A stretch of DNA of 64,000 nt from Chondrosia reniformis. Taxonomy: Eukaryota > Porifera > Demospongiae > Chondrillida > Chondrillidae. This document shows, piece by piece, positions 10,901-22,699 of the stretch. The notes beneath the pieces are model-generated. The model had not been told where the DNA came from. It saw only the letters and a program-made list of their open reading frames with translations, and did no database searches. Position numbers and translations under genes: made by a program. The DNA lies in contig OX359191.1 of the NCBI GenBank assembly GCA_947172415.1, forward strand, positions 7,053,130 to 7,117,129, written 5' to 3'. Position 1 is the first letter of the stretch. Each line of letters begins with the position of its first letter.

Positions 10901-13900
10901 ACTAATATACTCAACATTACAGGGATATCATGGATACATGATTAAAAATGGCCCTTATGACAGGCAAAGTGTAGAGCACTGTTTCCATACTATAAGATAC
11001 ACATACGTAATTATGGATTTCAACATGAAAACAAACATACAAGTGTAACAATGGTGCACTTGTAGTTAATATGTAAATCAGGACCAGTATATCTACTTCA
11101 AATTGTTCACTAGACTATGGGAACAGCATATACTACTAATCATCCAGAATGGAGTGGAATTTATATGTTTACATAATATTGCTGATCATGTGACCTTCCA
11201 TCAAGTCAATAGTGGCACTGGTGCCTTTGAATCAGCACAAGTGTTTAGGTTGGTAGACGTTGTGCTCTACCACCTGTGGTTTAAATATTATGTTATAATC
11301 AATACATTGCTATCAATGCAAATGTGCCACTCAAACTGTAAACCAAACAATCAATATTCCACCCCACACTAACAACAGATCTACTTCAGATAAATGACAA
11401 ATATTGTGCTTTTGAAGCATCCAGTAAAGCAGAGCATTTGAGATTAAAGATTAAGAAAGTCCTTTGCAAAGTCCCATCAGGCTACACCCTTCTGAACTAA
11501 ATAAATAAACTCATATATAGAATTAACAAAAACTAAAAGATGTATTAATTTTTGACTAAGTTCTACAAATGTGTTACCTAATTAAACTATAAAAAATGAT
11601 TTTCTCTTATAAATCATCATATGTGACCTTCCACAGTAAACAGGGTAATCCTGTAAGTTATATAATACGTACAAAGATAATTTACTATAAAGTCCTGAGT
11701 GGCTAGGAAGGCTCATGCTGAATTTGATTTACTCGTAAACGCTAGCTGACATGAAAATGGTTCTCTTAAGGATACAAGAACTACTATATAAGTATAAAAA
11801 GCAGACAGATAGTGATAGGTCACGTGAAATACAATAAAGCATATGAACAAGGGGGAAAATAGGAAGTACAAGTCAATAATACATTGTACCTTAATCTGTA
11901 AAGTGACAAGTTCGTAAAATCAAATAATAGTAAGTTAAGTGTGATACCAATCCAATAGGGTGGTATAGATTCCTGGCATTGAGCCCCTTCCCCTATTGAG
12001 AGGGGCCTGCTCATGTTGGATATGACAGGACTCCAACAGGCAATGGGTCTGTGTGTGTGGAGGTGGGCATCTATCACTTTGGACAAGTCCATCTGGTGAT
12101 GTGAGACAAACACCTGTTCAACAAGTAATGAGGACAACACACCCTCATTCCTGAGTGCTCTCCGATGTTCTCCAAGGCGATGATCTAACGACCTGCCAGT
12201 CTGCCCAATGTAGGATTGTTGACACTCATTGCAAGGTATGCTGTAGATCACCTCTTTCCTTTTTTTTGAAGACAAATCCACAATGGACAAGGACCAACAT
12301 GCATGTAATTAACTCAGTTATCAGTTATCATTTGTTATGTCTCACTCTTCTTTCTTAGTTGTTTTTATAATAAAATATTCTATCAGTGATTATCGTCTAA
12401 TACAGTAGCAATGATAACCTCAAATAAACCTACAAGTTCTAACAAAGTCAATATTAATAATACCCGCACGTTCTATATAAGGATATATGTTATACATACG
12501 TATGTACTAGTGCAAATACTTAACATGTAATCACACTATTCTAGTTCACCATTCCTTATACAATTACCCCAGTTACCTCACTATAGCAATATAAGAGACA
12601 CTAACTCATTTCTTACCTTATTCCTTTCTTCAGGAGAGAACTTCAGTTCTTCAACAATGTGGCTCACCATTGCAGGATTGTCTTGTTTATTTCTACTGGC
12701 ATAGTGAATTATACTGTCTCCATATACATCAACATCATGGAGTTTACCAGCTTCTATGAACTTTGGTAGTAGGAACTTCAGTAAATCCACATTGCCACTA
12801 AAGGCAGACCAGTGTAAGGCATTTCCATCATCCTGGATTAGGAAGCATAAGACAGGAGCTTAAAGGTTTTTGATAAAGAAGTGATAAAGACATTCAGAAA
12901 CACACTATACCATACACTTGCACTTGTACTGTATGTTGTATTTATGCATGTGAGAACATCATACACTGGATACATATATACTCAACATTAGAAGGATTAT
13001 TTCAAGACTATATATATATGTATATATATTTTCCACTGAGTGACACTGTATTAGTTACCCAAAAATTACTTGAACTATAAATATATACAGTTACTTGCAC
13101 TAACACTCATCATCAGAAGGATTACAGAGAGAGAGAGAGTTAATTACACAACTCCAAATGCTAAGTGACCAAAGTCTTATCTTTGTCGGGAGACTGAAGT
13201 TAAATATCATTGAAAGACAACAAATGACTATTAGACAAGTCTATTTAAACGTAGCAGTCACTTTGGCCGTACCCTACTGGTAAGGAAACCTCAATTGTTT
13301 AACTCCAATAGTAATTATTGGCAGGTTTGCTACTCAAAATACATTACATGCTGTACTGATGAGCAAAAGAGAATATAGTCTGCATGCATTTGACTGAGTT
13401 GTGTGGCTTCTCCCTAAGTAACAAATCTGGTATCTACCAACACAAGTTGTATCCCTTAACACTTACCTACACTATATCTCTATACCCAATAAGTATATGT
13501 ATATTATCCAAAACTTACAGTACAACAATACTTACTTGTTATACAGAGAAGTGTCTTACCTTGTTCTTGTGGTACACATTAGCTTTACGTTCCTCTGTCA
13601 GATGTTGTACTACTTGTAACTGACCTTCCCAACAGGCTACCAGTAGAGCTGTGTTACCATACTAAAGTAAGACACAATGCAAATTTAATTAATCAAATTA
13701 ATACAGTCAATTGTTAAGAACTGTATATGTACATAGATACAAATGTAATAGAAATCATTAATAATGATACAATAATTAGTCACTAAACACTACAAATTGA
13801 TTATCATTGTTAATAGCCATAGACAGCTGTTTCCTTATTAGGACTCATCAATATGGCATACAATGGAAGTTTGAGTGCCTAGTCTGCTAATAAGTACTCC

Positions 13901-16900
13901 CAAAAGCAAAAAAAGCTTGTGGTTTCCTTATCAGCAGATAAGGTGGCTAGGGGGAGACTCTGGTTCCCATCAAGCGAACTTCGGTTCCACCCATTTGCTC
14001 ATTGCGCTCCTCAGGGGACATGAGTGGGCAGGGGTAATACCCAGAGTTCAATGATGATACTGATGCTTTAGGATCTGCGTTAGATCTTAAAGTTCCCCTA
14101 TTATTTTTCCCTAGGGTTTAACTGTTAGTGACTCCTGATCAGGTAAACGCTTTAAACTTGCAGTCTTTTCTCATTATATGCACTTTCAGTATATAATTCA
14201 TTTTATAATCTATACCATGTTAGAATTTATGAAGATATTTCAATTAATAATATATTCAAATTATCTATAATCCATAGTGTTTACAAGTTTCAAATATTTA
14301 CAAAACAACCTATGAGTTATTTATTGTACTATATTGGTTAAACTTATATACGTACATATGTAGTACAATAAATATACGTATATAGGTAACTAAAGAGTAA
14401 AAATTAATATATTTTCCATGTGTTCTTTACGTAGCACAGTACACTCACTGCATTTTCTTCTTCCACATTATGCCCTGCATCCAACAGGAGCTTCAAGACC
14501 TTCAAATCTCCACTTCTACCAGCTCGTAGCAAAGACTATTAGTTTTGGATCAAGTAAGGAATGATATTCTATCTGAATTATGAATTGAATGTAGATTATA
14601 CATAATATAAGTCTTATATACAATATGTATGTATGCATATGAATGTACACAAATACAGTCATGGCTGTTTAGTATGGCCTTTGATAATCCAGTTCCCTCG
14701 ATATCAGGCTGACTTTTCAGGGAAATAGGTCTTAATAGTATAATTTTGTACATGTGAAACCAGCCCTCGATTTACCTTTTGTATATCTACATACATATAC
14801 GAAATTGACAAGTTAATCTAATGCATATGAATATTAGCTGACCTACTGCCAAACGATTTTGGTCTGCAAAGTATGTTGATTTAGTATGTGCACTGGAAAT
14901 GTACTAGTCAGTGATAAAGTATTACTTTTAAAGTAGTGTGTGTTTTGTACTAAGAAAGAGCGCTTTGTTAGTTTATTCATACAATAATCTTACAATCATG
15001 GTTATGTCATGGTGTCAGGGTGACATTTTATAGACTTTCTTAATCCAGCAATGTTTGGAGAAACCAATGCAGTCGGATTGAACAGTCATGACTGTATACG
15101 TATAATCAATCAATCACACACATGGTGATCTGTATATATACTTTAATAAATGCACACTTTCAATTCCTTATATGGTCAATATTTATTGTAGTGGATGGGA
15201 ATGGAATAAGAACTGTACATCTGCAAAACCTACTCCTTTCTTCTTCTTTCTGGACAGAGATACTTCCTTCTTAGTAGCATAGTCCCAAAGTTCCTTCAAC
15301 TGTAAAAGTAGCTTTTCAAACATGTTTGAGACAATTTCAGAGTTAACTGTCACAGCTTTAATCACAGCATCACAAGTATATGTCTCCTTCAGTTCCTAGA
15401 AGAGGTGGAAAAGAAATTAAAATATTCTGCTAGCAGGACATAAAGCCTAAATGTACAGTTTTAGAAATGCATTTGTCACATGTTGGTACGTACGTACGTA
15501 CATGCATAAACACATTATTTCTATATAGACTACCTCAATACTGCCTTCTTCTGACTTCAGACTTTTCTTCAGATTAACCATCATTTTCAAATCTTCCAAA
15601 TCTTCCGATTCACTCAAACTCTTCATTTTCTCTTCAACTTGAGATAAAATGGCTGCCTTGGGTTCAATTTGCAGCTGGTATTTGTAGAACTTGTCTTCTA
15701 TCAAAGAAACCTTTCAAGTAAAGATGTGTGCATTAAGTAAATTCATAAATTACAAATAGCATTCCAAATATTATGTAAATCATTATTCACCTTACATAGG
15801 TAACAGAGGAGTGGCAGTGGTCACCATAGTAACTAGGTATAAGCTATATATATAATGTCTACATGCATATACAACACTATATAAATAAGTATCAGGTTGT
15901 ATATACTATATCCACAGACCCAAAGAATACAATTTGTACATTGTGTAGTCACTACTTACAACATCCTCCTCTGATAAAGTTTGCTTTTCTTCCTCTTTCT
16001 CACGACTGGATTTCTCTTCAAGTTGCCTCTTCAGTGACTCAACCTTCTCAACCAAGTCTACATCCACCAGCTGCAAACAGACACAGACAGGTTAATATTT
16101 ACATTAGTGAGGAATACAATCATTTAGAGTGAGTGTGCTACTGTCAATCTCACTTCTTCCAACTGCTTCACTTCTCCTATACATTTCAACAACTTTTCCC
16201 TTGTTCTCTTCAACTCGTTCTGTGACTGACTCAGTTCTTCTTCTTTGGCTCTCAATTTAGTCTTTAGAGCATGAAGCTCCACCATTGTCATGTGGTGCAT
16301 TCCCTCCATACTCTTCATCTCTGCCTTATGTTTCTCTCTGGACAGAGTTGGAGTTTTCTGAGTAAAGGAAATCACATACGACCTAACCATACAACCAACA
16401 GCTATGCAACTGAACCACAACTACTATGATAAGACCTTAATTGGAATAGTCAGTATTATACAATATAAGGTTTATAATGCATGTAGTTGATAAGTATAAA
16501 AATAATGTACTGGCAAAAGCAACAGACTAAATTGCTATAACTAATAATTCCTTGTATACCATATACTGTGGACATCACTGCTAAGACTATCACTGGGACA
16601 GAATCAAAGTGGTCCATACACTGATTTGGTGGGATAAACTTACCCAATATAATATGCAAGTGGGAGGCAAGAGATACAAAAATTTAATATGATGTTAATT
16701 GTCTTACACATGTAATGATGTACTCACTGAAGGAACATGTAGAGTTCCAAGTTGAACATCAATGGCAAAGTAGCCAAACACGATTGCCTTCTCAACTCCA
16801 AACTCTCTCAGCTGACACACATGTGACAGGAGGATTGGAGCAATCATCACCGCAGCCTCCTTCATCAGTCGGAACATCACCATGGTGCAGCCTTCAGCAA

Positions 16901-18415
16901 ATCCCTCAAAGAGAACTCGATCGATACCAAGGATTTCTATCAAGTAGAACTGCAAGCGAAACAGCTCAGCCAACATATACTGGCCTGGTTCCTGATTGAC
17001 TTTCAATCCCAAGTGGGCATGGTTGTCATCAGCAGGAAGCTCTGCTCTTTCCCTTTGAAACTTTCCTAGTGCTTCTGTGGCAAACTTGATAACATCAAAG
17101 TTGTGGTCAGAAATGGATTCCTTGAGAGCTTCTGTTTCTCCTATAGCCTTTGCAGCATCAGCAATCAGTCGCACATCCAAGGGACTGCTCCATAAGTAGA
17201 TGTAGTCGAGGATATCATCTTCTGATAATGGAATATCTACTGGAATCTGGCTGCTGAAATGACCTTTAATTCCAATGCGGACTTCACGACGAAGGCTTTT
17301 CAACTGCTTGTCAGATAGGTCTGAGAGACACCTTCCCAATTTCCCATGTATTGAAGTGTAGTTTTCTTTAAGCGTAAATGCTCCTGGATATTTTAAGAGT
17401 TCCCTTCGATCCTCAAAGGCTTTAATGACAGGTTTCCAGGTGTCAATCTCTGAGATGTCGGAAAGTGGAGATGTTGATTGAGCTACTGTAGCTGATGGAG
17501 GCAGGACTGGCTTGGGAGGTGTGGCATCTGAATTGAATTGAATTGAATTGAAATAATTTTATCCCAAAAAGGAATGGGTTACATAAAAGGCAAATGCCTA
17601 TAAACATGCTCCCCAGCAAAAGAAATATATATAGGAATCTAAGGATGAGTCAAGCACATACAATGCATACAATAATATATTTATATATATTTGCAAGAAT
17701 GTTGAGTAGTGGCATTAGAATAGTTAGGCACTGAAAGAAGCCCCAAATGACTGACCAGTTTCATGTCAACGTATATGAACCTATTCCAATATAATACCAT
17801 GCAATGGTCCATATCATAACAATTACATAACTTTGAGATTATTTCATGTATATATCCTTCTGGTAAATAACTTACTTGCTAAATATTTATCAATTAGTTC
17901 CGCTAGTTCTTTATGGTTACCACGAGAAGTGTCCTCCTTAAGTGCAGTAGAGAGATGTTTTAACTTCTTCTCATCCGGATCAACAACTAAAATCTCATAG
18001 AGAGCTTTGTTGGCTTTTCCTAATTCTGGTACCTGCGAACCAACTCGCTCCAGTTCGCTAGTAGTGATAGCACCGAGTTGATGAAGACGAGTTGACACTC
18101 TACGAACATCGCAGTTGTTTACCAACTGATCGTGTATTTGCTGGATGAAAGAGCTAATTTGGTCTGTAAGTAGCTGCGACGATTGCTCTACATATGTACA
18201 AACAGGAAAAGTTTAAGTTTCAAAAGTTGAGCGAATGCACCCATACAACTGCTGTAAAACTTAAAAATTACGTACGTACGTACTAGCACATCTGGAAAAG
18301 GTACTACATTATTCAGGGATATCATAATCAGTTACGTACGGACTCCAAAATACATACATGATATAGAATCTAAGAGACATGATGATCTCTAGACACACTA
18401 CCTACCTGCAGACAT
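8000..18415 (-). CDS. Gene A: CARD-like / coiled-coil / ankyrin-repeat protein
   Basis: Reconstructed exons in transcription order: 18406-18415, 17876-18187, 16728-17527, 16154-16357, 15960-16070, 15534-15710, 15234-15395, 14449-14535, 13560-13661, 12617-12832, 10526-10741, 10079-10180, 9340-9441, 8000-8203. All junctions are GT-AG. Phases agree and the total is 2805 bases, 934 residues. Start MSAEQSSQLL. Residues to about 105: a six-helix-like segment with GAITTSELERV that resembles a CARD/death fold. Residues about 105-374: an unrecognised, partly hydrophobic domain (EGCTMVMFRLMKEAAVM). Residues about 375-590: Glu/Lys-rich coiled coil. The rest: ankyrin repeats (ALHWSAFSGN, TPLMLAAKYGK, TALLVACLEGQ). 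Such proteins are usually cytoplasmic scaffolds or adaptors. Compared with B and C it has lost two 102-bp ankyrin exons next to a truncated Penelope element, and its C-terminus is four residues longer (ends GSRGNI). Function is unassigned. Confidence 0.85.
8251..8426. mobile_element. TTTTGGGTCGG-type MITE (gene A copy)
   Basis: About 176 bases with inverted ends of about 28 bases, ACAGTA then TTTTGGGTCGGTTGTCC at the left and the complement at the right. Homologous copies sit at the same intron position upstream of the last ankyrin exon in B (22936-23111) and D (63577-63753); C has only the left half. Confidence 0.8.
9752..9972 (+). repeat. Dispersed 'GFTEDQ' repeat, plus orientation
   Basis: About 200 bases starting CCAAGGATTCACAGAAG and ending near ACAGAATAGGCATA. 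Diverged copies occur in both orientations in unrelated introns: 20840-20980 (-), 30104-30232 plus 31434-31508 (+, split), 38235-38372 (-), 53742-53950 (+), 61950-62152 (-), with weaker ones at 7755-7885 and equivalents. One frame stays open in most copies (GFTEDQ, then KRLLYPHPKLS), but indels differ. I treat it as a non-autonomous repeat. Confidence 0.7.
10949..10989 (-). pseudogene. Relic of a terminal ankyrin exon
   Basis: Minus-strand YGNSALHFACHKGH after an intact acceptor is the beginning of the gene's last exon, broken off after 41 bases. The same relic sits in the same place in the cassette at 25534-25575 (B), 45571-45612 and 47702-47743 (C). Confidence 0.7.
11684..12267 (-). mobile_element. 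Penelope-like element fragment with GIY-YIG domain (gene A intron)
   Basis: Minus-strand frame with VIYSIPCNECQQSYIGQTG and RSLDHRLGEHRRALRN, the GIY-YIG endonuclease typical of the C-terminus of Penelope-like retroelements. After HLHTH the reading frame shifts: a CA expansion moves the expected CLLES, HIQHEQAPLNR ending into another frame. The left terminal repeat matches that of the copy at 48438-49320; the right part is cut off at about 12267, where sequence like 50519 onward begins. No reverse transcriptase is present. Confidence 0.85.
12268..12475. pseudogene. Tail of an orphan transmembrane exon (truncated copy)
   Basis: Matches 50519-50760 in gene C: the last codons and 3' flank of the plus-strand orphan exon described there (DEDKSTMDKDQH). 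The front of the exon has been lost in the deletion that joins it to the Penelope fragment, and a small insertion changes the frame after DQH. Confidence 0.6.
14656..15094. mobile_element. TA-flanked MITE, CAGTCATG ends (gene A copy)
   Basis: About 440 bases, flanked by TA on each side, with inverted ends CAGTCATGGCTGTT and AACAGTCATGACTG. TA target plus CAGT ends fit a non-autonomous Tc1/mariner element. Copies at the same intron position in B (29240-29696) and C (52891-53335) show it inserted before the units duplicated. Confidence 0.75.
17530..17556. repeat. (AATTG)n microsatellite next to a splice acceptor
   Basis: About four to five AATTG units directly upstream (minus strand) of the acceptor of gene A's exon 3. 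The equivalent positions in B and C have non-repetitive sequence, so the repeat replaced the usual intron end; the CAG acceptor is kept. Confidence 0.8.
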
Positions 18416-18794
18416 TTTGTCAGCCACGGCCACACCCATAAAATACCGAAGTCATGATTAGCTATAGGGATAGCTACCCACATGTTCAATGTCTTATATA
18501 TATATCAGTAATTATATGCAAGTTAACCCTCCTACTCACATATATATATAGATATACCACACTATGGTTAAATATAAAACTCAAGTTACTGTGGGAATGG
18601 CAATGCTATATATAAGTGACTAGCACATCTGGAAAAGGTACTATTACATTATTCAGGGACATCATAATCAGTTGTGATGCAATCATGTCTATTTACCTTA
18701 TAAGTAGCAGACAGTAAAATCAAATATGTGCAAAGAATATATAAAAAGATAATTAATAATACATGTAAGTTTATCATTCTTTCCGTTTCAATAC

Positions 18795-19412
18795 TCAGTC
18801 TGTTAAAAATGCGTCTTTAGGAAGTTCAATTTTTCCCAATTGCTTCATTCTCTTTTTGCCTTCTTTTTGTTTTTAAAGTAGCTTACGTTTCCTTGTAATA
18901 TCACCTCCATTCTATGGGCACAGAGTAATAATATTGAGACTGAAAGATGGCAACTCCTACACACACACACACTCTCACACTCCACCCACTCTCCCTTACA
19001 TACACCATTTCATTCACACATACAAACTAGATAGCAACCTTACACATTTAGCTGTTACATCTTTCCTGAGTGGTTTCACACTATGTATAAGAGAAGGTGG
19101 CAGCCATTACATGTCCATAAGGATCAGTATAACATGATAATTACAACAGAGTACTCACGTTTCCCTAGCAATGACCCTTCCACCAATGGAAGCCTGTATG
19201 GCAACTTCATAGAGCTGCCTGAAAGAGCACAGTATTCAGTGGTAAGAATAGAGTGGTGTACGCATTAGAGACTTGCCTGTGAATCACTTCACTAATGTCT
19301 TTGACAAAGAGATTTTCCAACTTGATAGGCCTTTGATCTGTATACTATGGTTGCCATGGCATCAACAGGTACTCCATTCAGTAGTATGTCAATCTTTTTG
19401 GTGACATCTTTA
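18795..19412 (-). pseudogene. GUF1: GUF1/LepA (EF4) relic, unit 2 (most complete)
   Basis: Four minus-strand exon remnants with correct splice sites. About 19277-19412 encodes [19 protein letters not shown] and [12 protein letters not shown], and then frameshifts. 19159-19218 encodes QLYEVAIQASIGGRVIARET. 19044-19080 encodes VKPLRKDVTAKC. 18795-18911 encodes GGDITRKRKLL, stop, KQKEGKKRMKQLGKIELP, KDAFLTD and the true stop. This is the conserved C-terminal domain of LepA/EF4, a ribosome-bound elongation GTPase that is mitochondrial (GUF1) in animals. The GTPase part is absent. A TAA at 18873-18875 replaces the usual Glu and one base is inserted near 19290, so it is a pseudogene. The first exon's donor is GC. 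Confidence 0.85.
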
Positions 19413-19663
19413 GAGATAAAGAAAGCATATAGAATTCTTAACTAAAAGCTGAAAAGCATTAGTTACCTTAAATATGGATTATGCCAATTCTCTATAAGTG
19501 TAATGCATGTTTTGTGTAAACAGAAATTAATAGCCTATATAGACTTACATGTATGTAGTACAGTGTAGTGTAGTTACTAACCTTACTATGTTTATATATG
19601 TACATACCAGTATGTGTGTAGGTGCACACAGTATACAGTGTGATGTTTCCATTTCTCTTGCAG

Positions 19664-21233
19664 ATTACTAGCTTGCACAATTGGGTTTATCCAGGATGTG
19701 GAACTGTGCTTCAGTCAGAACACCATTCTCCTCAACAAGTATCGTGCTCTGGTGAGGCAGCTTCAAAGTGAGAAGGGAGTAGCATGGGCGGATGAGGACC
19801 AGGAGGCCCATGAGAGCACGTTTAGATCATCAGTCCAGTTGGATTCCCCTCCTGTACACTCAAAGACCACATCCCCCACATCACCTGCAGCTGGTGACTC
19901 AAAAACCACTCCCCCTACATCACCCAGTAATTCAGAGGGTTCTCCCCTTTCTTCACCGAGTATACATTTGAAGAGTACATCTGTAAGAAGCAATACCACT
20001 TCATATCCACTGGCTTCAAAGCAGGCTGTACCTCCTAGTGAAATGTCAACCATGCCTCCTCCTAGCTCAGTGTCAAATCTACCGCAACCTCCTGCTAGCA
20101 TTATATCACCTCCCTCCAGCAGTGTCCTCTGTACACCAGTAAGGGTGACAGCACTCACCTCTTTCAGCTCCTTCACGCCCTCTCCAGCTGTGGCACGCCT
20201 CCTCAGCTCAATGAAGACCATGGGCCACTCCTCCTTCCGTAAGAAGGTCCCTGAAGCAGTTAGACCTGTCATCCAACCATTTGAGGAGAAGCAGAGAAGA
20301 GATGGCATCACACCAATTGGAAGCAGAAGTAACACTCAAAGGAAGACCACATTACACAACAGTGAACACTCTTTGAAGTCAAACACAGTCTCCAGTCCTG
20401 ATGATCTACCAAATAGTAGAATGGACCTTAGAAGCATGCCCATCCCAAAGCTGGCATTTGAGGACAACTTTTGCTCTCCAGATCCTCCTCCTTGTAAGTC
20501 AGGTGAGCGGCTGAATGAGACATTTACTGTGAATGAACACAAAAGTGGAGTTCTAAAGAGGTCACATGACTCTCATTCAGCTAGAAGAACATCCAAGAAA
20601 CACCAAAAACTTTTAAAGGTCTTAGGTATGGATTATTTAATTGTCATTTTAATGTTGTCAGTACCTTTTTCACCAGAGCTTCAATCAGAAAATGTTGAAA
20701 CCCATTTAACATCTGCTGCATTTTTACATAATAAAATATACATAGTTACCAATACGAGTGACCAATACATCAGGTATGTAGATATAATATGTTACTGTTA
20801 TATGCATATGTAAAAATAATCTAATGCACTACATGTTATGCCTATTTGTAAAAAAATAATTAAAAAGCCTATAGGGAACTAAACCTGGTGAAAGCTTTGG
20901 ATGAAGATACAGGAGTCTTGTCTTCCTTCTTTTGTACCACTGGGCTTTTTCTTGATCTTTTGTGAATCCCTGGCCATGCCAGTATGTATATACGTATGTA
21001 TGTACATACATATAATAATATTAATTGCATATACATGCACGATATACTCTTTCTCTTGGCTTGTTTTATGTACGTACATACATATATACAATATCATATG
21101 TATGATACATTTCTCTTGTTGTAGGAGACAAACCTCCAGAAAGAGTAAAGTCAAAACAACCAAACTACTTAACTCTAACTAAAGCTGCTGCTTCAAAGAG
21201 ATATGTCACTAAATCCTCTAGATATTCAAAACG
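19664..21233 (+). pseudogene. Kinesin-8 tail remnant K2
   Basis: Only the exons coding for the tail remain: 19664-20625 (RLLACTIGFIQDVELCF, coiled segment, then Ser/Pro-rich tail) and 21125-21233 (GDKPPERVKSKQPNYL). Upstream, the intron sequence before motor exon 1 runs straight into the intron before the tail exon near 19555, so all motor and neck exons have been deleted. The acceptor of the last exon (near 21754) has changed from TAG to TTG. The tail exon itself is open throughout its 962 bases. Without motor exons or a recognisable start it should not give a kinesin. Confidence 0.8.
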
Positions 21234-22203
21234 GTTTGTATCACAGTATATATATGTATATATATGTATATGATAGGTTACTGTTGGCTGTCTTTAGGTA
21301 TATACATACACGTACGTATGTACATAGTATAATCCATAAGTATATGATTAATATATCATTACAATATTTCCTGTAATGTACGTACAGTACGTCCTGTAAT
21401 GTACGTACAGTAGATATGTATGGTTGACATCAGAATAAACAATAACAGATCTAGAATAAAAATAGTTCTCCTACATATTATTATTCTCACTCTTATTATT
21501 ATTAAAGTGCCCATGCATGTACATACATTAATTATAAGGTGTAGATAGATGCCAACCACTTCTGGTTAAGGGGCACAGGGCTATACCTGGACACGTATAA
21601 ACCATCGCCACTTAAGGCTACCAGGCCGTCCGCCCAGGTACATAGCCCGACTGCCTTATTATTTATTAGCAAAAACCTGGATTAGGATATTTCATATTCT
21701 TTCTTTAATAATTCATATTCTTTCTTTAATAATGTACCTACTGTTGAGGTCACTTGGACAAAGAGAACTGTTACTCAATCTCATCTTCATTTTCAAGCAA
21801 CAGAAGAACAGTTACAGGACATTGAATAGGAGATGTTACATATATACATACAAAAATGAATTTTAAATAAATGTATTATATATAGTCTTTAGATGATTGT
21901 TTATAATGCTTTCTTTTGTGTTGTACTACTGTTCTATTGTGTATATATAATTAAAGAATTTGAGATATCAATGTTTCGATGATTAGCTTGAAAACATGTA
22001 CTATAGCTACCCATTCAAGTATAAACAATTGCAAATTGACTAAAATACAAATGCAATTTATATGTAATTGCAAAAGATCTAGATATACATACAGGGTAAG
22101 TTGCCATGCAATATTATTTATGAAATTAATGATTTATAAATTACTTCATGATCGATATCAGCATGAATAATTAATACCCCAATTTTCTTACATGTACATA
22201 TAT

Positions 22204-22407
22204 GAAGTGATAAGGATTGTTTGTTGTGATCATGATTTAATCCAGAGGTATTATTGAGCAACAGCAACATAAATTATTGATAATAGAACGTTTCAACCCG
22301 TAGGTCTCCATCTTTTTATCATGTTTTTGCTGATGAAGACCTACGGGTTGAAATGTTCTATTATCAATAGTTTAAGTTGCTGTTGCTCAATAATACCTCT
22401 GGATTAA
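22204..22407. mobile_element. Foldback MITE (K2-gene B spacer)
   Basis: Second copy of the element at 7524-7727, with the same 12-bp flanking repeat. Arms 22239-22307 and 22337-22405 have a few mismatches, so it has begun to decay. Confidence 0.85.
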
Positions 22408-22699
22408 ATGTACATATATATACATCTACTTTAGAGTTTAAAAGGCCTATAGAGAACTAAACCTAGGCCTATGAGAGCTTTGCAATTGGATGAGGATATA
22501 TGCAAGAGGTTAACTTTTCTCTTATTTCTACTTCTCCACTAGGCCAGACAGCTATTTGTATGTGTCGTGAAGATTGCAATACAACTTCACTGTTTAGAAT
22601 CAACCATAATCTTGTTCATTTTACAATGTTACAACACTTGATACAATTATACATCATGATCATACACTAATATGTATAGCTAAATTAAATGTTCCCTCT

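Noticed and set aside
19763-20335. 190-codon minus-strand open frame, also at 37178-37822 and 60834-61436
   Set aside because: Antisense shadow of the kinesin tail exon; its Gly/Val repeats are the reverse reading of the Ser/Pro minisatellite.
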